Source of the DNA: Mycolicibacter heraklionensis
GTDB lineage: Bacteria > Actinomycetota > Actinomycetes > Mycobacteriales > Mycobacteriaceae
Direction of reading: 5' to 3'
DNA length: 64,000 nucleotides
Assembly (NCBI GenBank): GCA_001673575.1
Contig: LZME01000160.1
Coordinates: 1-64,000 of the forward strand
Positions 16,155 to 23,876 of the stretch are shown piece by piece (positions within the stretch are counted from its first letter, which is position 1; each line of letters opens with the position of its first letter). The notes beneath the pieces were generated by a model. It did no database searches. It saw nothing but the letters and a program-made list of their open reading frames with translations, and was not told the DNA's origin. The translations under genes were made by a program, and so were the position numbers.

Positions 16155-17705
16155 ATGAGCGAAGCCGGCCTGTGGAACATTGCCCGTGACACCCCCGACG
16201 CCGTGGCCGTGGTCGACGTCCACGGCGGTCAGCTGACTTACGGGGAGCTGGCCGCTCGCGCGGACCGCTACGGCCGTGGCCTGCAGGCGATGGGCCTAGA
16301 GCCCGGCGACGTGCTGGTGATGGTGCTGCCGAACATCGTCGACACGCTCGCGGTGTACTTCGCCGCCATGCAGACCGGGCTCTACATCGTGGCCATCAAC
16401 TGGCACCTGACCGGTCCGGAGATCGGCTACATCCTCTCCGACAGTGGCGCGAAAGTTGTTGTCGCCCACGAGCGGTTCGCCGAGGCATCCAGGATCGCCG
16501 CGGACGAGGCCGGCCTGCCCGCCGAGGGACGCTTCGCCGTCGGCGACATCGAGGGGTTCGCCCCGCTGGCCACGCTGGGCGCCGACGAGCCGGCGACCCG
16601 GCCCGACGTGCGCACCATGGGCGCCGCGATGCTCTACACCTCCGGCACTACCGGCAAGCCCAAGGGCGTCAAACGTCCGCTGACCGGCGCCGACCCCGAC
16701 GCGGTTCCGGTTGCCTCGGCCGGCTTCTTCGCGCTCTATGACCTGTTGCCGTTCGACAACCACGTGCACATCTGTGGCTCGCCGCTGTATCACACTGCGG
16801 TGCTGAACTTCTCGTCGATCTCCATCCAGCTCGGCCACAAGGTGGTGCTGATGGACAAGTGGGATCCCGAAGAGATGCTGGCGCTGATCGCCGAGCACAA
16901 GGTCACCCACAGCCACATGGTGCCCACCCAATTCCGTCGGCTGTTGGCGCTGCCCGCCGAGGTGCGCGAGCGCTACGACATGTCCTCGCTGCGCAACATG
17001 ATCCACGGCGCGGCGCCGTGCCCGCCGGAGGTCAAGCGCCAGATGCTGGACTGGTGGGGCCCGGTGATCACCGAGTACTACGCCGCCACCGAGGGCGGCG
17101 GCACCAAGATCAGCGGTGCCGAGTGGCTGACGCACCCGGGCTCGGTGGGCAAGGCCTGGCCGTATTCGGTGGTCAAGGTGCTCGACGACGAAGGCAACGA
17201 GCTGCCGGCCGGCGAGGTCGGCACCGTCTACATGCAGATGGGCGGCTCCACCTTCGCCTACCACAACGACCAGAAGAAGACCGAGGAGAACCGTGCCGGT
17301 GACCTGTTCACCGTCGGTGACGTCGGCTACCTCGATGAGGACGGCTACCTGTATCTGCAGGACCGCAAGACCAACATGATCATCTCCGGCGGGGTCAACG
17401 TCTACCCGGCCGAGATCGAGAACGAGCTGATCATCCACCCGAAGGTGCTCGACGTCGCGGTGTTCGGGGTGCCCGACGAGGAATGGGGTGAGGCGATCAA
17501 GGCCGTCGTCCAGCCGGCCGAGGGTGTGACCGGAGATGACGCGCTGACCGCCGAGCTGATGGAGTACGCGGCGGCACGGCTGGCGAAGTTCAAGCTGCCC
17601 AAGTCAATTGACTACATCGCAGAGATGCCGCGTGACCCCAACGGCAAGCTGTACAAGCGCAAGCTGCGCGACCCGTACTGGGAGGGGCGGGACGCCAAGA
17701 TCTAG
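16155..17705 (+). CDS. acyl-CoA synthetase (FadD family)
   Basis: The 516-residue adenylate-forming enzyme has the P-loop YTSGTTGKPKG (161-171), the YYAATEGGG motif and the DRKTNMIISGGVNVYPAEIE hinge, and ends with the PNGKLYKRKL lysine motif. It is therefore a complete ATP-dependent fatty-acyl or steroid-acyl CoA ligase. I cannot place it with a specific M. tuberculosis FadD; FadD4-like is possible. A perfect KstR box abuts the start codon, so it probably activates a sterol-derived acid. It lies just outside the toxin island, whose genes converge on it with 22 bp between the stops. Confidence 0.87.
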   Translation: MSEAGLWNIARDTPDAVAVVDVHGGQLTYGELAARADRYGRGLQAMGLEPGDVLVMVLPNIVDTLAVYFAAMQTGLYIVAINWHLTGPEIGYILSDSGAKVVVAHERFAEASRIAADEAGLPAEGRFAVGDIEGFAPLATLGADEPATRPDVRTMGAAMLYTSGTTGKPKGVKRPLTGADPDAVPVASAGFFALYDLLPFDNHVHICGSPLYHTAVLNFSSISIQLGHKVVLMDKWDPEEMLALIAEHKVTHSHMVPTQFRRLLALPAEVRERYDMSSLRNMIHGAAPCPPEVKRQMLDWWGPVITEYYAATEGGGTKISGAEWLTHPGSVGKAWPYSVVKVLDDEGNELPAGEVGTVYMQMGGSTFAYHNDQKKTEENRAGDLFTVGDVGYLDEDGYLYLQDRKTNMIISGGVNVYPAEIENELIIHPKVLDVAVFGVPDEEWGEAIKAVVQPAEGVTGDDALTAELMEYAAARLAKFKLPKSIDYIAEMPRDPNGKLYKRKLRDPYWEGRDAKI

Positions 17706-17727
17706 GGGTGGTGGTCCGTGCGCGAAA

Positions 17728-18144
17728 CTACCTGGGCGGACCCCAGTACTTCAGTGCGTTTGCTTCCTCAAGCGCCGTTAGTGCCTTGCATGACTGCGCT
17801 GCCGATGAGTCGACAAACAGATCCTCGATGCGCTGCGCATTATCGCGAATCCACGCTACCGACTCTGCCGGCGAGACCACGTTTGTCTCGTCGTAGCCAT
17901 CGAGATACTGTCGGACGATAGGTACCCGGAACCAGTTGTCAGGTGAGATCGACTTGGTCGGCGCGACATCGAAGAGGATTTGGCCTCGGTCGTTGGCGAT
18001 CTGCCAGCTCAGTATCGGTCCCGTGACTGTGAGCGAGGCGTTGATGGTGTCCGAACCTGAGGTCCTGGAATTAGTGATTCGATAATCGGGATTCAGGTAG
18101 ATAAAATCGAGGTACCGCAGGTAGAACTCCAACAGTATCTTCAT
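17728..18144 (-). CDS. unknown 138-residue protein, possible second immunity protein
   Basis: I do not recognise this protein. It starts at the ATG immediately after the stop of the immunity-like gene (TAGATG), so it is third in the toxin operon. It has no signal peptide or membrane segment. Visible features are an aromatic N-terminus (FYLRYLDFIYLNPDY), SWQIANDRGQILFDV in the middle and ALEEANALKYWG at the end. G+C is low: one sampled 60-bp line at 18061 is about 45%, against about 67% just upstream in the acyl-CoA synthetase gene. Its place behind a toxin-immunity pair suggests an extra immunity or chaperone function. Confidence 0.6.
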   Translation of the reverse strand: MKILLEFYLRYLDFIYLNPDYRITNSRTSGSDTINASLTVTGPILSWQIANDRGQILFDVAPTKSISPDNWFRVPIVRQYLDGYDETNVVSPAESVAWIRDNAQRIEDLFVDSSAAQSCKALTALEEANALKYWGPPR

Positions 18145-18627
18145 CTATGTCCGCAGCCCTTCTCTGGCCATGTTGATGATCTGGTCTACTGATTTCAACA
18201 TGAAATGACTGAAGATAGTGGAATCAGTTTCGGACAGGATTGCCGACCCAGCGGATGACGTGGTTTCGATCCGCCATGGAATGTTAGCCGGCCCCACGCT
18301 GACGTCACTGCTATAACCCTGCTTGAATAGTTGCGGGCCGGACAACGGCAAGCTCAGGACCATGCGCATGAAAGACCCCCATCTCCAGAGGAGATACTTC
18401 TCGGTCAAGGCGAAGTTGGATAACCGCGCGGTGTCGTTGTAGCGCTTACGACGGTCGTCGGTCTCGTCGATAAACCACCAATCGCCATCTTGTCGTAGGT
18501 GAAAAGATTGTGCATCGGAGGCAAAGCTGATTTCACAATCGGGACAGTCAGTATTGACGGACGCCGATATGTGGGATAAGTCGTTCCATTCGACCCAAGT
18601 GGAGGACAATAACGAGAAATTATGCAT
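18145..18627 (-). CDS. immunity protein for TNT-type toxin (IFT/Imm61-like)
   Basis: The 160-residue cytoplasmic protein starts at the ATG at 18627. This ATG overlaps, as TGATG, the stop codon (18627-18629) of the toxin's ancestral reading frame, the coupling typical of toxin-immunity pairs. It has SFHLRQDGDWWFIDE and EKYLLWRWGSFMR followed by LPLSGPQLFKQGYSS, a pattern I associate with the antitoxin family of TNT toxins (IFT, Rv3902c in M. tuberculosis). It would bind and block the toxin inside the producing cell. Sampled G+C is about 40-58%, far below the neighbourhood, which suggests transfer. Confidence 0.7.
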   Translation of the reverse strand: MHNFSLLSSTWVEWNDLSHISASVNTDCPDCEISFASDAQSFHLRQDGDWWFIDETDDRRKRYNDTARLSNFALTEKYLLWRWGSFMRMVLSLPLSGPQLFKQGYSSDVSVGPANIPWRIETTSSAGSAILSETDSTIFSHFMLKSVDQIINMAREGLRT

Positions 18628-20508
18628 CAGTTTCGAACCACTTTCAGATAGCCTCGCTGTATCAGTATTTCGATGCTTGCGCGTTCGCCAGGTGGTGCGA
18701 TGATCCGATACTGAGTACCTCCACCCGGTTGATGGAACCACGGGGCTGCCCGAGATTGTTCAATCTGCCAGCCGGGCGGGAGCATGGTTGGGTCGTCTAC
18801 TGCATACCGGAAATATGGGCCGGAAGCACTTTCGTGGAAGAGACAGGTGGGCGAACGGCGTGCCCTCTGGCGCCAAGTAGCTGCCGCTAGGAGGTCCGAA
18901 GCGCCCGAGTTCGGTGCCGGCGGCTAAGTCCGCATGCGGGATGACAGTGCCTGGTATCGCGTACGGCTTGCTGGCCAGGTTGTCATTGGGATAGATCAGG
19001 TGGCCGGCGGAGTCGGTGAATTGTGGTCCCGGTTCGATGGGGTGGTAGCCCTCGAACAAGGGTGAATCAGCTGGTAATGGATGTCCCGCGGCCGCTGGGG
19101 CCGGCACGTGTGGCCCGCTGGGTGGGACGTGTTCGTGCGTAAGCACCGCTGGGCCTTGATCGGCGGTCGTTATCGGTGGAATGTGGTCGCCACCGGTGGT
19201 GACCGGAGCGTGCGCACCCGAGTGGTGGATGGCGAGATCGTCGGCGGCGGCCTGCGCGCGGATTTCGGCCTGGGTGATCGCGCGCGGCAGCGCGTTGTCG
19301 GCGCTCAGGCCGGCAGCGGTACCGCCGCTGGTTTCGAGGGCGTCGCGGGCGAGCAGGGACCGCATACCTTGCCAGCCGGCTTCGACGCCGGCCTTACCGG
19401 CGGTGACCGCCGGCCCGGCGCCCACCGCGGTGAAGATGACGTTCTGCAGCAGCGCGTCATCGGGGGTGACGCGGCCCGGGTCGAGGAACCGGGAGCCGGC
19501 CAGCTTGCCGTCCTGATAGCTGAAGTAGGCGCCACTGCCGGCGCCGGCGCCCTGGTCGTAGATCTCGCCGGTGCCGTTTTTCAGGGTGCCGGTCACCACC
19601 ATCTTTTGGCTCGCGAGGGTGTAGGCGAATGACACGGCGCCGTCGGGACCCAGGTGCACCGAGGCGGGATCGATGGTCGAGTAGTCGGGGATCTTGCCCA
19701 GGTCATCGAGGGCATCGGCGAGGTTCTTCTTCAATGCCGGCAGCCGCGTCATCGCCTCCTGGGCCGCGTCGCTGCCGGCACCCTGCTGGTAAGCCTTGGC
19801 CGTGGCGTCGTCGAGGGCTTTTTGGGCGGCCCGGACCCGTGCCATGGCATCGAGCACCGCTTGGTCGTTGGCGCGCAACAGCTCCTCGAACGCGGACTGG
19901 TCGCCCGGCGCGCTCGGGGCGGGACTGAGAGGGCCACCCAAGGGTGCCCGGTCGTAGCCGTGGGAGAGCAGCTTGGTTGTCGAAACCTGAAGTATTCCGG
20001 CGTAGTCGTCGCGGAGCTTTTCGATCTGATGCAAGATGCCGGCGGTGTCGTCGATGGCCACCTGTTCCAATTCGGCGGTGTCGAGGTGGGCTTCCCGGTA
20101 CATGCCGATGCGGTTGTCGATGTCTTGCAGCTGGATCTCGAGCGCGTTGATCGTCGCGGCCGCGGACTTCTGGGCCTGGGCCAGCGCGGCGGCGATCATT
20201 TCCAGGTCGGTGCCGATAGCCGTGAGCTGGGTTTGCTGCAGGTGCAAGGTGTCGGTGGCGCGTTGCACTTCCGCCGAGTCGTTGATCGGGTGCTCGCCGT
20301 TCTCTCGGTTCCAGGCCGCCTGGAAGCGTTGGCGGGCTTGGGTGAACGCCGCGCTGGACGCGGCGGTACACGCGCCGGCGTTGTGGAAGGCCTGCGCGAG
20401 TTCGTCGACAGCGGCCGGGTTACCGCTTTGCAGGGTGTTGTTGGTCTGCCACGGGTCGCCGCCCGCGGCATCGATGAGCAGCGGCAGGCTTATGTAGCGG
20501 AGTTGCAC
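18627..20508 (-). pseudogene. type VII-associated toxin with C-terminal TNT NAD+-glycohydrolase domain, frameshifted
   Basis: The first frame encodes 582 residues and ends at 18760. The N-terminus (LPLLIDAAGGDPWQ, AFHNAGACTAASSAAF) resembles mycobacterial type VII-associated proteins; a long helical middle and a proline/histidine-rich linker follow. From residue 504 a TNT domain begins (LIYPNDNLASKPYAIPGTV, LGRFGPPSGSYLAPEGTPF), but after SLP (18835) the frame reads into unrelated sequence. Skipping one base at 18834 restores 68 codons (18833-18630), including ESASGPYFRYAVDDP, PWFHQPGGGTQY and GYLKVV, and ends at the TGA that overlaps the immunity gene. A net -2 or +1 indel has therefore split the toxin. 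TNT domains hydrolyse NAD+. It may be a true pseudogene or a sequencing error. Confidence 0.85.
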
Positions 20509-20804
20509 CGCACTGCACGAAGTTCGGCCGCGTTGTGCTGATCCATACCGATAAATGCCCGCCGGGCATGGTGTGCCTTGTCCGCGACATCGGCCAAGAC
20601 GCGGCGTTGATTGTTGAGGGTTGTGACGTGGTCGCTATGGCGGGTCGAGATCGCCTGGTGGAAGGCGTCGGCGGCGCCGAAACTGCCGAAGATTCCCGCC
20701 GCCGCCGCAGTCTGATCCAACGACTCCGCGCCCGCCTGGGCGTGGTCCGCGGCGCTGTGAGAATGGGTTGCCCCGTCCTTCAGCATCGCCGGATCGACGA
20801 ACAT
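20490..20804 (-). CDS. EspC-like (DUF2580-type) small type VII secretion-associated protein
   Basis: The 104-residue alanine-rich helical protein begins MFVDPAMLKDGATHSHSAADH and has GIFGSFGAADAFHQAI in the middle, like EspC/DUF2580 proteins encoded next to larger ESX-associated proteins. It has no signal peptide. No tyrosine is present, so the YxxxD/E secretion motif is absent from this subunit. It overlaps the toxin start by 19 nt and is first in the toxin operon, so it is probably the toxin's secretion partner, analogous to EsxE/EsxF for CpnT. AGAGGAG precedes the start. Confidence 0.72.
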   Translation of the reverse strand: MFVDPAMLKDGATHSHSAADHAQAGAESLDQTAAAAGIFGSFGAADAFHQAISTRHSDHVTTLNNQRRVLADVADKAHHARRAFIGMDQHNAAELRAVRCNSAT

Positions 20805-20899
20805 CGTGACTCCTCTACTGCGTCAGCTGTGAATCAACGTTGACAGCCGGTCGTGCGGGCGTCAATTCACCGAGGAGAATGGCCGAAGTTCGTGGAGCG

Positions 20900-21625
20900 T
20901 TAGCTGCCGATCACCTGCGCGTCGCCGAAGGTCATCTCGACCCGGCCCACGGTCGACGACATCATCGGTCGCTTGGGCAGGCCCAGCGCGGCCAGCTCGC
21001 GGGCATAAGGGTGGGTGCCCAGCCGCAGCGTGGCACCGCCGAGCGACCCGCGCACTTTCGAAATCCGCATCTCCCAAGGCACTTGGCGGGTGACCCCGTC
21101 GAGGTGGCTGAATGCTTGCAGCACCCGGGGCTTGGACGTGAACAGCCCCGGAACCGGCAGCCCGCGACCGAATTCCATGGTGGCGATGTGCTGGCCGTCA
21201 GCGGCGACATCGAAACCCAACTGCCGGCCGTCGCGAACGGTGAAGTCCGCCATGATCTTCGGGAATCCCCAGATGGTGCGTCCGGCCTCGAGGGTGAACT
21301 CTTGGTCGACCGGCAGGTGGTGGATGAATGCGCCGGCCGAGCCCAATGCCCGCCAGCCGCTGGCCTCGGAGCCCGGTGGGTTGACCATCACCGCGGTCCC
21401 GAACTCCAGGTACTTACCCAGGTCGCCGTCGATGTAGCGGGCCAACATCAGGTTGACTACGGCGCGTCCCGGCTGCTGCTGGAAGACCTGCAGGCCGCTG
21501 TAGTCGATCATCGCCTGCGCGGCGTCCGCGGGCACCGAAAACATTGCGGAATGCACATCCGCATGACGGATGCGGACCGGCATGGTAAGCACAGTGCCAG
21601 CGATGGTGTGCTGTGAAAGAGCCAT
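20900..21625 (-). CDS. acetoacetate-decarboxylase-like protein, Rv3519-like
   Basis: The start could be 21634 or 21625; I use the ATG at 21625 (MALSQHT), giving 241 residues. The sequence resembles the acetoacetate decarboxylase fold: YSGLQVFQQQPGRAVVNLML early, a central FTLEAGRTIWGFPKIMADF containing a lysine, and GRVEMTFGDAQVIGS at the end. Its function in sterol catabolism is not established. It diverges from cyp142 across about 30 bp, the same arrangement as Rv3519 beside Rv3518c in M. tuberculosis. That short gap means any cyp142 promoter must overlap this gene's 5' end. Confidence 0.72.
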   Translation of the reverse strand: MALSQHTIAGTVLTMPVRIRHADVHSAMFSVPADAAQAMIDYSGLQVFQQQPGRAVVNLMLARYIDGDLGKYLEFGTAVMVNPPGSEASGWRALGSAGAFIHHLPVDQEFTLEAGRTIWGFPKIMADFTVRDGRQLGFDVAADGQHIATMEFGRGLPVPGLFTSKPRVLQAFSHLDGVTRQVPWEMRISKVRGSLGGATLRLGTHPYARELAALGLPKRPMMSSTVGRVEMTFGDAQVIGS

Positions 21626-21655
21626 GGCTCCCACTGTAATCCGGGGAGGACGTCA

Positions 21656-22885
21656 ATGACCGAGGTAATGGCCGATGCGAAGCCGGCCACCAAGCCGGAC
21701 GTCGATCTGACCGACGGCACGTTCTACGCTGACGGGGGTGCTCGTGGCGCCTACGGCTGGATGCGGGCCAACGAGCCGGTGTTCCGGGACCGCAACGGAC
21801 TGGCCGCGGCGTCGACCTATCAAGCGGTGATCGACGCCGAACGCACGCCCGAGGTGTTCTCCAACGCCGGCGGCATCCGTCCTGATCAACCGGGCTTCCC
21901 GTACATGATCGACATGGACGACCCCGCGCACCTGTTGCGCCGCAAGCTGGTCAACGCCGGTTTCACCCGCAAACGCGTGCATGCCCAGCTGCCGTCCATC
22001 GAGACGTTGTGCGACACCCTCATCGACGCGGTATGCGAACGCGGCGAATGCGACTTCGTCCGCGACATCGCCGCCCCGCTTCCGATGGCCGTGATCGGTG
22101 ACATGCTTGGGGTACTGCCCGAAGAACGATCGATGCTGCTGCGGTGGTCAGACGACCTGGTGGCTGGGCTGAGTTCACACCTGGATCCGGAATCGGCGAC
22201 GGCTCAGGCGGTCATGGCGGCGTTCGCCGGCTGGACCGAGTTCACCAGGAACACCATCACGAAACGTCGGGCCGAGCCCACCGACGACCTGTTCTCCGTG
22301 CTGGTCAACGCCGAGGTGGACGGCGCACAGATGACCGACGACGAGATCATCTTCGAGACGCTGTTGATCCTGATCGGCGGTGACGAGACCACCCGGCACA
22401 CCCTGTCCGGTGGCACGGCGCAGCTACTGCGCCACCTCGATCAGTGGGAGTTGCTGCAGCGCGAACCCGATCGGTTGCCGGTGGCGATCGAGGAGATGCT
22501 GCGGTGGACCTCGCCGGTGAAGAACATGTGCCGCACCTTGACCCGCGACACCGAGTTCCACGGCACGCAGCTGCGCGAGGGCGAGAAGATGCTGCTGCTG
22601 TTCGAGTCGGCCAACTTCGACGAGTCGGTGTTCGACGAGCCGGAACGCTTCGACGTCACCCGCGACCCCAACAGTCACGTGGCATTCGGCTTCGGCACGC
22701 ACTTCTGCCTGGGCAATCAGCTGGCCCGGCTGGAATTGCGGCTGATGACACAGCGGATCCTGCAGCGGCTGCCGGATCTGCGGCTGGCGTCCGGTGACGC
22801 GTTGCCGCTGCGCCCGGCGAACTTCGTCAGTGGCCTGGAATCGATGCCAGTGGTGTTCACCCCGAGCAAACCGGTGCTGGCGTAG
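21656..22885 (+). CDS. cyp142: cytochrome P450 CYP142, sterol side-chain hydroxylase
   Basis: The 409-residue protein starts at the ATG at 21656, with GGGGAGGA immediately upstream. The I-helix reads GGDETT (241-246), the K-helix ExxR pair is E280/R283, and the haem-binding loop FGFGTHFCLG places the ligand cysteine at 351. CYP142 enzymes oxidise the terminal methyl of cholesterol or cholestenone to the alcohol and acid, preparing the side chain for CoA ligation; electrons come through a ferredoxin, with FdxD at 36582 a candidate. The neighbours match those of Rv3518c. It converges on the DUF559-like gene at a 62-bp palindromic element. Confidence 0.9.
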   Translation: MTEVMADAKPATKPDVDLTDGTFYADGGARGAYGWMRANEPVFRDRNGLAAASTYQAVIDAERTPEVFSNAGGIRPDQPGFPYMIDMDDPAHLLRRKLVNAGFTRKRVHAQLPSIETLCDTLIDAVCERGECDFVRDIAAPLPMAVIGDMLGVLPEERSMLLRWSDDLVAGLSSHLDPESATAQAVMAAFAGWTEFTRNTITKRRAEPTDDLFSVLVNAEVDGAQMTDDEIIFETLLILIGGDETTRHTLSGGTAQLLRHLDQWELLQREPDRLPVAIEEMLRWTSPVKNMCRTLTRDTEFHGTQLREGEKMLLLFESANFDESVFDEPERFDVTRDPNSHVAFGFGTHFCLGNQLARLELRLMTQRILQRLPDLRLASGDALPLRPANFVSGLESMPVVFTPSKPVLA

Positions 22886-22892
22886 TCGTCTT

Positions 22893-22954
22893 CGCCGAGC
22901 GTGCAATCAGGCCGGATATTTCGCGGAAATCTCGAGCTCAGTACACGTTCGGCG
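22893..22954. repeat. 62-bp palindromic element, copy A
   Basis: The element begins CGCCGAGCGTG and ends CACGTTCGGCG, inverted arms with one mismatch, around an interior with a smaller ATTTCGCGGAAAT palindrome. It lies between convergent cyp142 and the DUF559-like gene and overlaps the latter's last codons. A second element of the same length and ends is at 23815-23876. It may act as a terminator hairpin. Confidence 0.6.
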
Positions 22955-23782
22955 AGTCCAGGCATCGCTGACTCGGCCGATGATCCCGGCTTCGGTGTCT
23001 TCGACGGTGATCCGGATATCGATCCAACCGAGTTGGGTCATGGTTTCGTGGCGCCTGATGCCCTTGTTGAATGCCGCGCGAGTGATCCGGTGGTGCTCAC
23101 CTTCGTAATCGACAGCGACTTTGATGTCCTCCCAACCCATGTCCGCGACGGCAGCAAGCTGGCCGTACTCGTCGTAGACCGGAATCTGGGTTTGCGGCGG
23201 GGGAAATCCCGCCCGAATCAGCAAGAGTCGCAACCAGGTTTCGCGGGGTGACTCGGCGCCGGCGTCGACGAGTTCCAGCGCCATCCGTGCACGGCGAATC
23301 CCTCGGCGGCCCCGGTAGCGCTCGGCCAATACCTGGACATCGGCCATCGTAAGGCGGGTCGCGCGGGCCAGTGCGTCGATGGCCGCGACGGCCCGCCCGA
23401 ACGGATAGCGGCAGGCGAGGTCTAAGGCGGTGCGGGCCGGCGTGGTGGCAGGCAAGCCCCCGATCAGCTGCACTTCATCAGCCTGTACTCGGTCCGACCA
23501 GCTCCGGACACCCCGGGGCGGGCGCCGGCAGTCGTAGAGCAACTCGGCTGGGGCGCGATCGTCAACCCAGCTGGCACCATGCAGCGCGGCAGCGGATTGG
23601 CCGGCGATCACCCCGCGCCGTCGTGACCACAGCCATGCGGCGCGTGCCCGCGATATGGCGGTGAGCTCCGGTCCGGCCGGGACGTACACGTCCGGATGGA
23701 TCGCGGTGAATCGGCTCCGCAAGGCGTACGGCGTCAGCCGCCCGGTCCGCACGGCTTCGCTGCCCAGGAACGGTGCCACCAT
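22907..23782 (-). CDS. DUF559/AbiEi-like protein
   Basis: Starting at the ATG at 23782 gives 291 residues. The N-terminal half (GVIAGQSAAALHGASWVDD, LPATTPARTALDLACRYPF) resembles the AbiEi-type domain common in actinobacterial accessory genes. The C-terminal half has SPRETWLRLLLIRAGFPPP and ADMGWEDIKVAVDYEGEHHR, the DUF559/Vsr-like nuclease-fold region with acidic residues and a YEGxHH motif. No partner toxin gene adjoins it, so it looks like a solitary member. It is bracketed by two 62-bp palindromic elements inside the sterol cluster. Nuclease activity is not shown. Confidence 0.7.
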   Translation of the reverse strand: MVAPFLGSEAVRTGRLTPYALRSRFTAIHPDVYVPAGPELTAISRARAAWLWSRRRGVIAGQSAAALHGASWVDDRAPAELLYDCRRPPRGVRSWSDRVQADEVQLIGGLPATTPARTALDLACRYPFGRAVAAIDALARATRLTMADVQVLAERYRGRRGIRRARMALELVDAGAESPRETWLRLLLIRAGFPPPQTQIPVYDEYGQLAAVADMGWEDIKVAVDYEGEHHRITRAAFNKGIRRHETMTQLGWIDIRITVEDTEAGIIGRVSDAWTRRTCTELEISAKYPA

Positions 23783-23814
23783 GGCGGGAGTCTGCCAACG
23801 ACCACCGACACGAA

Positions 23815-23876
23815 CGCCGAACGTGCACTGGTTGCGAAAATCCGGCCGGATCTTCGCAGTGGTTACACGTTCGGCG
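23815..23876. repeat. 62-bp palindromic element, copy B
   Basis: Arms CGCCGAACGTG and CACGTTCGGCG are perfect inverted complements. The interior contains GCGAAAATCCGGCCGGATCT followed by TCGC, itself nearly palindromic. It spans the stop of the epimerase-like gene and the gap before the DUF559-like gene. Ends and length equal copy A, but the interior differs. Confidence 0.65.

Noticed and set aside
18827..18842. Programmed ribosomal frameshift in the toxin
   Set aside because: No slippery heptamer or obvious downstream pseudoknot was seen; a mutation or sequencing error is simpler.
17706..20899. Transposase, integrase or attachment site around the toxin island
   Set aside because: No such gene, terminal inverted repeat or target duplication was seen; only the low G+C and gene content suggest transfer.
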